A DNA stretch of 42,409 nt from assembly GCF_012933655.1 (NCBI RefSeq), contig NZ_JABBJJ010000076.1, forward strand, positions 1-42,409, written 5' to 3'. Position 1 is the first letter of the stretch. The number at the start of each line of letters is the position of its first letter. A program made the position numbers and the translations under genes. Under the pieces are notes generated by a model. The model ran no database searches and was not told where the DNA came from. It was given only the letters and a program-made list of their open reading frames with translations. Below are positions 23,824-31,653 of this stretch, one piece after another. This DNA is from Pyxidicoccus fallax (lineage in GTDB: Bacteria > Myxococcota > Myxococcia > Myxococcales > Myxococcaceae).

Positions 23824-24816
23824 ATGCGCAAGCTCGTGCTCCTGGGCGGTGTGATGCTGTGTGCCTGTGCGGCGAAGACGCCCGGGTCCGGTTCAACGCC
23901 CTCCGGTACCGGAAGCGTGCACCAGGTGAGGCGGGTCACCGTCGCCGACGGTGTCGAGCTCGAGGTCCTCGACTTCGGCGGACGAGGGCCGGCGCTCGTG
24001 TTCCTGGCGGGGCTGGGCAACACCGGCCATGTCTTCGACGAGCTCGCGCCGCGCCTCACGTCCCAGCGGCATGTCTGGGCCCTCACGCGGAGAGGGTTTG
24101 GCGCGTCGAGCTGGCCCGAGCAGGGCTACGACACCGCCACGCTGGGGGCGGATGTCATCCATGCACTCGACGGCCTGGGAATCGAGAGGGCGACGCTCGC
24201 CGGCCACTCCATCGCCGGGGGGGAGCTCACCTGGGTGGGCCTCCACTTCCCCCAGCGCGTCGAGAAGCTCATCTACCTCGACGCGGCCTATGCGCACGCG
24301 GAGGTGGATGACCTGCTGAAGGACCTGCCGTCTCCGCCAGTGCCGGAGCCCGCCCCCGAGGACCAGGCGTCGCGCGCCGCCGTGTCGGCGGCGGTGGCGC
24401 GCGAAGTGGGTGGGCGCTTTCCCGAGGAGGAAATCGAGCAGGCCCACGTGTTCGATGCCACGACCGGGCGCTTGCTGGGCGAGCGCAGGTGGCCCGGGGC
24501 CCTGAGGCGGATCCGCGAGGGCAGGGCCTCGCTGGACTTCTCCTCGCTGCGCGTGCCCGTGCTCTCCCTGTACGTGGCGTACGAAGGTACCCGGAGAGAA
24601 GAGGCCTTCACGGGCCTGGAGCTGATGTCCCCGGCCGAGCAGGAGAAGGTGCGCGCCGTCTTCCCTCGACTGAGCCAACTGCTGCTCGCGCCCCAGGAAG
24701 CCATCCGGAAGCTGCCCGGCTCGAAGGTCGTGGGACTGGAGGGCGCGGAACACTACCTGTGGCTGACCCATCCCGAGCAGGTGGTGCGCGAGATGACGGA
24801 CTTCCTCGGGCCATAG
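23824..24816 (+). CDS. Alpha/beta hydrolase lipoprotein
   Basis: A 330-residue hydrolase with a short lipoprotein signal (MRKLVLLGGVMLCAC, Cys15) followed by a Gly/Ser linker. Nucleophile S129 lies in GHSIAGG and the base is H310 in GAEHYLW; the oxyanion segment VFLAGLGNTG is typical of esterases or lactonases. The cap region (residues 155-225) is Pro/Glu-rich. It would sit in the periplasm or outer membrane. Substrate unknown. It shares a divergent intergenic region of about 157 bp with the lipase-like gene on the other strand. Confidence 0.85.
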   Translation: MRKLVLLGGVMLCACAAKTPGSGSTPSGTGSVHQVRRVTVADGVELEVLDFGGRGPALVFLAGLGNTGHVFDELAPRLTSQRHVWALTRRGFGASSWPEQGYDTATLGADVIHALDGLGIERATLAGHSIAGGELTWVGLHFPQRVEKLIYLDAAYAHAEVDDLLKDLPSPPVPEPAPEDQASRAAVSAAVAREVGGRFPEEEIEQAHVFDATTGRLLGERRWPGALRRIREGRASLDFSSLRVPVLSLYVAYEGTRREEAFTGLELMSPAEQEKVRAVFPRLSQLLLAPQEAIRKLPGSKVVGLEGAEHYLWLTHPEQVVREMTDFLGP

Positions 24817-24928
24817 TGCCCCCGGGCGCCGGTGAAGGCGCCGCCCACGTGCCCGAACCGCGTGGAGGGGTGTCCGGAGGCTCACGGACGGGGAGGCCGC
24901 CGTCCACCCGAGGCATTAAGGTGGGAGC

Positions 24929-25561
24929 ATGGTCCAGAAAGGTCAGTTCCTGGAGCGCGCCACCCTGGTCCCCGTGGGCCGCGAGGTGATGGAGGGTACC
25001 TGGCACCGGGGGACGAAGGCGCCGCCGTTGCTGGTGATTCCGCCCCGGCCGGACGAGGGGGGCGGCATGGACCACGTCATCGCCGCGGAGCTGGTGTGGG
25101 CGGCGGCCAACGCGGGCTTCCCCACGCTGCGCTTCAACCACCGGGGCGTGGGGGCCAGCCAGGGCCAGCGGGGCAAGGACCTGGCGCTCCTGGAGGACGC
25201 CGAGGCGGCCATGCGGATGTTGATGGAGAACACGGGCGCCTCGGCGGCGGCGGTGGCCTCGTTCCACGGCGGCTCCCAGGTGGCCCTGGCGCTCCAGGCG
25301 AAATACGCCTCGGTGGGAGGCCTCTGCCTCGTCGCGCCGGCGGACATCGCCCCGGAGGTGCTGTCCCGGGTGACGTGTCCGCTCCTGGTGGTGCAGGGCG
25401 AGGAGGACGCCCGCCTGCCGCGCGCGAAGGTGTCGGCCGCTATCGTCCAGGCGGGGGGCGATTTAGAGGTCATCGACGATGCCGGCCCGACCTTCCAGCG
25501 CAACCTCCCCCAGGTGGGACGGGCCGTGGCCGCCTGGCTGCGCCGGCTCTCCGGCGGATGA
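24929..25561 (+). CDS. Alpha/beta hydrolase-fold protein lacking catalytic residues
   Basis: A 210-residue single-domain protein resembling the COG2945 group of small alpha/beta hydrolases (RFNHRGVGASQGQ, CPLLVVQGEEDARLP). The nucleophile elbow that should read GFSFG reads SFHGG (residues 111-115), placing His where the Ser should be. The loop that should contain the catalytic His reads DDAGPTFQ (183-190). Only the acid position (D160) is retained. It is therefore likely a non-enzymatic or altered member. It is preceded by GGGAG 3 nt before the ATG and a CATTAA element at 24914-24919, so the start context is unusual. Confidence 0.8.
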   Translation: MVQKGQFLERATLVPVGREVMEGTWHRGTKAPPLLVIPPRPDEGGGMDHVIAAELVWAAANAGFPTLRFNHRGVGASQGQRGKDLALLEDAEAAMRMLMENTGASAAAVASFHGGSQVALALQAKYASVGGLCLVAPADIAPEVLSRVTCPLLVVQGEEDARLPRAKVSAAIVQAGGDLEVIDDAGPTFQRNLPQVGRAVAAWLRRLSGG

Positions 25562-25720
25562 CGGATGCCCATGCAACCCCATGGACTTCTTGACGTTTCT
25601 TCACCCCCGCCGCCTTGCACGCAGGGAGAGGGGGGAAGCAGACTGTGGGTGCAGACCCAATCGTTCCGCCGTTCGTTCGTAGGGGTCTTTTGAAGAGCCC
25701 TGTTCCCAAGGAGTAGGCCG

Positions 25721-27523
25721 ATGCGGATGGTGCGAAGGACCCTGGGTGGCGCGGTACTGGCCGTGACGCTGGCGACCGCGTGCGCATCCCCCTCGCGTGA
25801 GCAGGAGCCACCCGTGGCCGGGGCGGAGTCCGCGGACGTGCTCTCCTTGGACCCCGCGGACGTGGTGGAAGGCGCCATCGTCGTCGACTTCAAGGACGGC
25901 ACGACCAAGGCGGAGTTCGACGCCTGGGAGGCGGACTGGGGCGTCGACCTGGAGCTCAACTCCGTGGAGAGCGCCGACGAGGCCCTCACCCTGGCGGTGG
26001 GCGTGGACGACGTGGAGGGCGTGCTCGCGCGCATCCGTCAGCACCCGGCCGTGGAGGCCGCCGAGCCGCTGATGGAGGTCCGCGCCAGCTTCACGCCGAA
26101 CGACCCGCGCTACGCCGAGCAGTGGAACCTGAAGATGATCGACATGCCCAAGGCCTGGGAGCGCAACCGGGGCAAGGGCGTGGTGGTGGCGGTGCTCGAC
26201 ACCGGCATCGCGTACGAGGACTACGACGACTTCAAGCAGGTGCCGGACCTGAAGGGCGTGAAGTTCGTGAAGGGCTTCGACTTCGTGAACGACGACGAGC
26301 ACGCCAACGACGACCACGGGCACGGCACGCACGTGGCGGGCACCATCGCCCAGGCCACCAACAACAAGGAAGGCGTGGCGGGCGTGGCCTTCGAGGCGAC
26401 GCTGATGCCGGTGAAGGTGCTCAACCACTTCGGTGGCGGCACCACGGCGGACATCGCGGACGCCATCCGCTTCGCGGCGGACAAGGGCGCCAACGTCATC
26501 AACATGTCCCTGGGCGGTGGTGGGTACTCGCAGGTGATGGCCAGCGCGGTGGAGTACGCGCGCAAGAAGGGCGTCACCGTGGTGGCGGCGGCCGGCAACG
26601 GCGGCCGGGCCCGCGTGGAGTTCCCCGCGGCCTACCCGGGCGCGGTGGCGGTGTCGGCGGTGGGGCCGGACGGCACGCTGGCGCCGTACTCGTCCTACGG
26701 CAAGGAGCTGGATATCGCCGCGCCGGGCGGTGACAAGCGCCGCGGCGACCAGGGCGGCGTGCTCCAGAACACCATCGACCCGAGGGACCCCGCGCGCTCC
26801 GTCTACGCGTCGTACCAGGGCACGAGCATGGCCACCCCGCACGTGGCCGCGGTGGCCGCGATGCTGTACGCGGCCGGCGCCAAGGGGCCGGACGAGGTGG
26901 AGAAGGCGCTGTACGCGGGCGCGAAGAAGGTGGCGGACCAGGCGTGGAGCGAGCAGTACGGCCATGGCCTGCTGAACGCGGAGGCGTCGCTGGCGGCGGT
27001 GCGCGGGGGCCTGTCGCAGTGGCCTCCGCTGTACTGGGCGCTGGCGCTGCTGGCCTTCATCCTGCTGACGCTGCGCGGGCGTGCGCGGCCGGGCTACTTC
27101 AACGTGCTGCTGAAGCCGGCCTTCCTGGTGCCGCTGCTGCTGTCCACGGTGGGAGCCTTCTTCCTGCGCAACTGGTTCGGCGGCGCGGACGGCGCGGCGG
27201 GCGAGGTGGTGCAGGTGGCCTCGCTGCCCATCCCCGACTGGGAGCGCATCATCTTCGGGCGTGGCAAGACGGTGAGCCCGCTCTTCTACAGCGCGCTCAT
27301 CCCGCTCGTGCTGTCGCTGCCGGCCATCAAGTGGCGGGGGCTGCGCGCGGCCACCGGCGGCCTGGCGCTCGGCTTCGCGGGCTTCCTGGCCTACTCGGCG
27401 TGGGCGGGGGCTCCGGCGCTGGCGTGGATGCCCTTCACCTTCCTGGCGAAGCCGTGGCTGGGCTTCAACACCGTCATGTGCCTCGTCATCGCCCGGGCGA
27501 TGCTCAAGAAGGAGGACGCATGA
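25721..27523 (+). CDS. Lipoprotein subtilase (S8) fused to a C-terminal membrane domain
   Basis: A 600-residue protein. A lipoprotein-type signal ends near Cys21. Residues 50-125 are an inhibitor-I9-like propeptide (VVEGAIVVDFKDGTTKAEF). The subtilisin domain spans about 130-425 with an intact triad D160 (VAVLDTG), H201 (HGHGTHVAG) and S369 (QGTSMATPH) and oxyanion N293 (AAAGNGG). Residues 438-595 contain four or five hydrophobic segments, a rare addition that would embed the protease in the inner membrane. AAGGAG at 25708-25713 supports the start. It overlaps the next small gene (ATGA), so both products are probably functionally linked. The 159-nt gap upstream contains no clear promoter beyond TTGACG at 25590. 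Confidence 0.9.
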   Translation: MRMVRRTLGGAVLAVTLATACASPSREQEPPVAGAESADVLSLDPADVVEGAIVVDFKDGTTKAEFDAWEADWGVDLELNSVESADEALTLAVGVDDVEGVLARIRQHPAVEAAEPLMEVRASFTPNDPRYAEQWNLKMIDMPKAWERNRGKGVVVAVLDTGIAYEDYDDFKQVPDLKGVKFVKGFDFVNDDEHANDDHGHGTHVAGTIAQATNNKEGVAGVAFEATLMPVKVLNHFGGGTTADIADAIRFAADKGANVINMSLGGGGYSQVMASAVEYARKKGVTVVAAAGNGGRARVEFPAAYPGAVAVSAVGPDGTLAPYSSYGKELDIAAPGGDKRRGDQGGVLQNTIDPRDPARSVYASYQGTSMATPHVAAVAAMLYAAGAKGPDEVEKALYAGAKKVADQAWSEQYGHGLLNAEASLAAVRGGLSQWPPLYWALALLAFILLTLRGRARPGYFNVLLKPAFLVPLLLSTVGAFFLRNWFGGADGAAGEVVQVASLPIPDWERIIFGRGKTVSPLFYSALIPLVLSLPAIKWRGLRAATGGLALGFAGFLAYSAWAGAPALAWMPFTFLAKPWLGFNTVMCLVIARAMLKKEDA

Positions 27524-27735
27524 AGCTCACCGGCCGCGTCGTCTTCCGCGACATCGAGACGGGCGTCTGGGTGCTGGAGGGAGACGACGGCACCACGTAC
27601 CAACTCGCTGGCGGTGACCGGAAGATCAAGAAGGACGGCCAGCGCATCGAGGCCGAGGGCCACGTGGACCGGGACATGCTCACCAGCGCCATGGTGGGCC
27701 CCGTGTTCCACGTCAGCTCGTACCGCTTCGTCTGA
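27520..27735 (+). CDS. Small beta-barrel-like protein coupled to the subtilase
   Basis: A 71-residue soluble protein predicted to be mostly beta strand (LTGRVVFRDIETGVWVLEGD, TTYQLAGG, IEAEGHV, FHVSSYRFV). The pattern of a short OB-like barrel with GxxW and TYQL resembles DUF5818-like proteins, though this is uncertain. ATG overlaps the subtilase stop by 4 nt, and GAAGGAGG in the end of that gene serves as its Shine-Dalgarno. Could be a regulator or inhibitor of the protease; no direct evidence. Confidence 0.75.
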   Translation: MKLTGRVVFRDIETGVWVLEGDDGTTYQLAGGDRKIKKDGQRIEAEGHVDRDMLTSAMVGPVFHVSSYRFV

Positions 27736-27759
27736 GCGGGCGGGCGGGGTGCCGCCGGG

Positions 27760-28941
27760 TCAGGGCTGCTTCTTCGGCAGGCCCAGGGCCCGGCGGTGCG
27801 CTTGAATCTGCCGCTGACGCTCCTCGTAGTAGGCCTCCATGGGCGCCTCTCCCCGGCGCGCGGCGGCGCGGAGCGAGTTGAGCGCCTTGCGCTCCGCGTG
27901 GAGCGCGGGGGCCGCGTCCTTCTCCAGCGCGGGCAGCGGGTGCTCCGCGTCGTGGAAGTTGAGGGAGATGCCGCGCGCGTCCACGGCCCCCAGCACGCCC
28001 AGCGACACCGTGGCTCCCACCACCCAGGGCAGCAGCAGCCTCACCAGGGGGACGGGAGGGCCCGACTCGCGCGCCTCCTGGTCCGACGCCTGGGCGGCCC
28101 CGGGGCCCCAGACCGAGGGGAAGTGGCGCGCGGCGGTCATCAGCCCCATCAGCCCCACCCAGCCCAGGGCCGCCAGCGCGAGCACCGCGCGCGGGTCCGT
28201 CTGCTCGTCGGTGGCGTCCTGGCCCATGGCCCTCGCCGCGAGGAAGAGGGCGGAGGACACGAAGTTGTTGGCCGCGTGCGCGCCGATGCTGGGCCACAGC
28301 GAGCCGGTGCGCAGGTAGAGCCACCCGAAGAGCAGCCCCAGCTCCACGCGGGCCGCGAAGCCCACCGGGTCCAGGTGGAACGCGCTGAACACCACGGCGG
28401 ACACCACCAGCGTCCGTGTCGGAGAGGCCGGGGGCCGGGGCGTCAGGCCTTTCTGGAAGATGCCCCGGAAGAAGAACTCCTCACACAGGGGCGCCGCCAC
28501 CGTCACGCCCGTGAGGATGAGGACCAGCTCCACCGTCGTCTGTTCCTCGAACAGGCGCGAGCCGTCGAACATCTCCGTCAGCCATTCGGGCGCGATGAGC
28601 TGGGCCGCGTACTGGATGGGCACCACCAGCGCGAAGAAGTTCGCCACGCCCAGCAGGAAGCCGAAGAGCAGGGGCAGGCGGCGCACGGGCATGAGCCCCG
28701 TGAACACGGCGGGCCGCCATCCGGCATAGCGCAGCATCACCCAGCCCAGCGCCAGGAAGACGAACAGCTCCGTGAACCAGATGCCGAAGGCGGGGTTGAT
28801 GAACTGCGCGAAGCCGCCCACGGTCATGAAGAGCGCCAGCGCGAGCGTCGCTCCACCCAGGGCCAGCGTGCGCCGGTTCGTCCTCCGGACCCGAGCGGCT
28901 GGCTCGGGCGGGGGTGAGGCGCTGGGCGCGGAATCTTCCAC
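27760..28941 (-). CDS. CPBP family intramembrane metalloprotease
   Basis: A 393-residue polytopic protein of the CAAX protease/bacteriocin-processing (Abi, CPBP) family. Motif 1 is EEFFFRG (E154, E155, R159), motif 2 FSAFHLD (H189) and motif 3 HAANN (H222). About eight transmembrane helices are visible, with a soluble C-terminal tail of about 100 residues rich in Arg and Ala. GTG 28941 is chosen because AGGAGA (28954-28949) is 7 nt upstream; the alternative GTG 28980 would place a 30-bp inverted repeat inside the coding region. Substrate unknown. Confidence 0.85.
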   Translation of the reverse strand: MEDSAPSASPPPEPAARVRRTNRRTLALGGATLALALFMTVGGFAQFINPAFGIWFTELFVFLALGWVMLRYAGWRPAVFTGLMPVRRLPLLFGFLLGVANFFALVVPIQYAAQLIAPEWLTEMFDGSRLFEEQTTVELVLILTGVTVAAPLCEEFFFRGIFQKGLTPRPPASPTRTLVVSAVVFSAFHLDPVGFAARVELGLLFGWLYLRTGSLWPSIGAHAANNFVSSALFLAARAMGQDATDEQTDPRAVLALAALGWVGLMGLMTAARHFPSVWGPGAAQASDQEARESGPPVPLVRLLLPWVVGATVSLGVLGAVDARGISLNFHDAEHPLPALEKDAAPALHAERKALNSLRAAARRGEAPMEAYYEERQRQIQAHRRALGLPKKQP

Positions 28942-28960
28942 CGGTGGGTCTCCTTGCCGC

Positions 28961-28990
28961 GAAGGCTGAACTGCCCGCACTTCAGCCTTC
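28961..28990. promoter_or_regulatory. 30-bp perfect inverted repeat upstream of the CPBP gene
   Basis: GAAGGCTGAA and TTCAGCCTTC (10-bp arms) flank a 10-nt centre, so the arms are 20 bp apart centre to centre. It lies just after a minus-strand -10-like TAGATA (28996-28991), overlapping the predicted transcription start and ending 6 nt before the Shine-Dalgarno. This fits an operator for a dimeric regulator, or a hairpin controlling translation. Confidence 0.55.
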
Positions 28991-29084
28991 TATCTACACT
29001 GTCGGCATCTCGACGTCCTTCATCCTGGCGCGCACGGCGCGGCGGACGTGGCGGAGCTTCCTTCCGGTCCCTGAGCCGCGGGCC

Positions 29085-31640
29085 TCACGCCCGCTTGAGG
29101 TACTCGCGGATGTCCTCGACGAGCTGCTGGCGTGCCGCGGCGTCCTGCGCGGCTGGCCCGAGCTCGAGCTTCTTGTCCTTCTCGGCGAGGAACTTCTGGT
29201 CCTGGAGGTACGCCACCGCGTTCTCCAGCGTCACCTTGGCCAGGGACTCGGCGGCGGTGATGCGGCCCGCGTGGTACTCGGCGCGGCCCGTCTCCAGGGC
29301 CAGCTTGATGAAGCTCTTGCGGTCCTCGGCCACGCCCGTGGCCACGTCCTGCAGCGTGAGGGCGGCCAGCAGGTACGTCTCCAGGTAGTCGCGCAGCAGG
29401 TCCGCCAGGAACTCCAGGTCCGGACGGGCGTGGGCCTCGGGCGCCAGCGTCAGCGTGTCACCCTGGTGCATGAGGATGCCCATGCGCACCAGCCGCTCCA
29501 CGGTGTCGGCGAAGATGGAGTCGAAGGTGGTGCCTACGCGGTAGATGAACTCCACCTTGAAGAGGCGCGACAGGAACAGCGCGCGCGCCTTCACCGTGTC
29601 GTACGGGGCGGGGGTGCCGCTGGCCAGCATCGCGTTGGCCACGAGGCTGCGCGCGGCCACCAGGTTCATCAGCGTGTTCTTGTAGAAGGACATCTCCGGG
29701 CGGCGCGAGTCCTCCACCTGGTAGATGACCTCGCCGCGCGCCTCCTGCGTGCGCACCATCTCGTCGCCGATGAAGGTGCGCATGGCCTCCTGGATGGGGC
29801 CCAGCGACTCGGGGTTGCTCGGCGCGTTGCGCAGCTCCACGGACAGCGGGGCGCCGTCCTCCAGGGCGATGCGGCGAAGGATGCCGATGCGGTCCGCCAG
29901 CTCCCGCTGGCCGATGCCGCGCCGGCGGTGCGCCAGCAGCGCGGTGCTGACCAGCGCGTGCGGCGTCACCGTGGACACCTTGCTGATGCCGTACATCACC
30001 CGGTTGCCCAGCGCGCGCACGAGGCTCTTCTTCTGCTCGTCCGTCACCGGCTCTTCGGGGTTGAGCCCGCGCGCCTTCATGAACTGCTGGAGCGAGATGG
30101 GCTCGTCGAAGCTCAGGTGGATGCGCCCGTAGCGGGCCGCCAGCACCTTGGGCGTGCTCAACAGGGCCTTGAGGTCCTCCGGCTTCTTCTCCCCGCCGGC
30201 CAGCTCCTTCGAGTAGCTGCCGGACTCCACGACCTTCTCGTAGTCGATGGACACCGGCACGAAGAGCAAATCGTTGCGCGCGCCCTCCAGCACGGACTCC
30301 ACCTGCCAGGTGAACATGCCCAGCTTGGGCGTCAGCAGCTTGCCCGTGCGCGAGCGGCCGCCCTCGGGGAAGAACTCCTGGTGGATGCCGTCGTGCACCA
30401 GCTTGCGCACGTAGGCCTTGAAGGACGCGGCGTAGACCTTGTCGCCCTTGAACGAGCGGCGCAGGAAGAAGGCGCCGCAGCGGCGGAAGAGGGGGCCCAG
30501 CGGCCAGAAGGAGAGGTTGGCGCCCGCGGCCACCAGCGGCACGGAGAAGCCGCGGTTCCACAGCACCCAGCTCATCACCAGGTAGTCCACGTGGCTCTTG
30601 TGGCTGGGGCACAGGACGATGGGGGCGCGGCCCGCCTCCTTGAGGGCGCGGTGCAGGCCCGCCTCGTCCACGTGCATGCCGTCGTAGATGCGGTTGAACA
30701 CCCACTCCAGCACGGGCGAGATGAACGCCAGCGTGGTGGGGCTGGGCCGCGCGGCGATGGCCTCCAGGTTGCGCCGCGCCTCGCGCAGCACGCTCTCCGG
30801 CTTGCGGCCCGTCTCGGCCGCGACCTCGTCCAGCGCCTTGCGCAGCTGCCTGTCGCGCAGCGTCTCGTCGATGACGCGCGTCGCGGGCTTCACGGGCGGC
30901 CCGAACACCGCGCGCGTCTCGCGGGCCAGGTGGACGTGGAGGGCGCCGCGCACCTTGCGCGCCAGCACCTCGTCCGAGTCGCGCGGGTTCTGCTCCACGA
31001 AGCGCCGCAGGTCCACGGGCTCGCCGATGCGGAACTGCGCGCGCTTGTAGTTGCGGAAGAAGGCCAGCATCGAGTGCAGGAAGCCCGGGGCCTCGGGGCT
31101 GCCGAACACGATGTCCACCCAGTTGGGCTTGAGGCGCGCCGGGCGCTTCTCCCAGACGAACAGCTCCGGCACCAGGTACACGGGCCGGTCGGACTGGCGC
31201 GCCATGGCCACGAGGGCGGGGAAGGGGTCCTCCCGCGTCTCCTTGCCGGACGGATGCAGGAGCGCGGTGCGGCGCAGGAAGATGAGCCCGCTGCCGCCAT
31301 TCTTGCGCGCGTACTCGAAGCGCTCCGCGTAGTCGCCACGGTGCTTCGTCTGCCGCCACGGGCGGGTGAACCACGGCCGCAGGTTCACCACCGCGCGCAC
31401 GGGCGGCAGCGAGCGGCGCACCATGGCCCACGCCAGGTACAGGAAGTTCACCCACGCGGTGGTGCGCATGACGTGCACCACGAAGCCCCGCGCGTGCAGC
31501 GAGCGCAGCTCGTCTTCCGTCTCGGGCGCGAAGTGCACCCCGTCCAGGTAGCGGGCCCCGAGCGCCCGGCCCATGGGGCCGAACTCCTCCTTCAGCGAGG
31601 CCTCTCCCTGATTCCCAGTCTGAGTCAGCACGGTATCCAC
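29085..31640 (-). CDS. plsB: Glycerol-3-phosphate 1-O-acyltransferase PlsB
   Basis: An 851-residue membrane-associated enzyme that makes the first acylation of glycerol-3-phosphate in phospholipid synthesis. Acyltransferase block I is HKSHVD (H347-D352), block II GAFFLRRSFKGD, block III FFPEGGRSRTGK (about 423-434) and block IV FVPVSIDYEKV. The length and long N- and C-terminal regions match the PlsB (not PlsY) type. Its start lies 13 nt downstream of the argS stop on the same strand, so it is probably co-transcribed with argS. The segment 28991-29084 downstream contains a small GC hairpin (GCGGGC/GCCCGC) at the gene end and the CPBP promoter region. Confidence 0.92.
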   Translation of the reverse strand: MDTVLTQTGNQGEASLKEEFGPMGRALGARYLDGVHFAPETEDELRSLHARGFVVHVMRTTAWVNFLYLAWAMVRRSLPPVRAVVNLRPWFTRPWRQTKHRGDYAERFEYARKNGGSGLIFLRRTALLHPSGKETREDPFPALVAMARQSDRPVYLVPELFVWEKRPARLKPNWVDIVFGSPEAPGFLHSMLAFFRNYKRAQFRIGEPVDLRRFVEQNPRDSDEVLARKVRGALHVHLARETRAVFGPPVKPATRVIDETLRDRQLRKALDEVAAETGRKPESVLREARRNLEAIAARPSPTTLAFISPVLEWVFNRIYDGMHVDEAGLHRALKEAGRAPIVLCPSHKSHVDYLVMSWVLWNRGFSVPLVAAGANLSFWPLGPLFRRCGAFFLRRSFKGDKVYAASFKAYVRKLVHDGIHQEFFPEGGRSRTGKLLTPKLGMFTWQVESVLEGARNDLLFVPVSIDYEKVVESGSYSKELAGGEKKPEDLKALLSTPKVLAARYGRIHLSFDEPISLQQFMKARGLNPEEPVTDEQKKSLVRALGNRVMYGISKVSTVTPHALVSTALLAHRRRGIGQRELADRIGILRRIALEDGAPLSVELRNAPSNPESLGPIQEAMRTFIGDEMVRTQEARGEVIYQVEDSRRPEMSFYKNTLMNLVAARSLVANAMLASGTPAPYDTVKARALFLSRLFKVEFIYRVGTTFDSIFADTVERLVRMGILMHQGDTLTLAPEAHARPDLEFLADLLRDYLETYLLAALTLQDVATGVAEDRKSFIKLALETGRAEYHAGRITAAESLAKVTLENAVAYLQDQKFLAEKDKKLELGPAAQDAAARQQLVEDIREYLKRA

Positions 31641-31653
31641 GAGAGCCCCCCGG

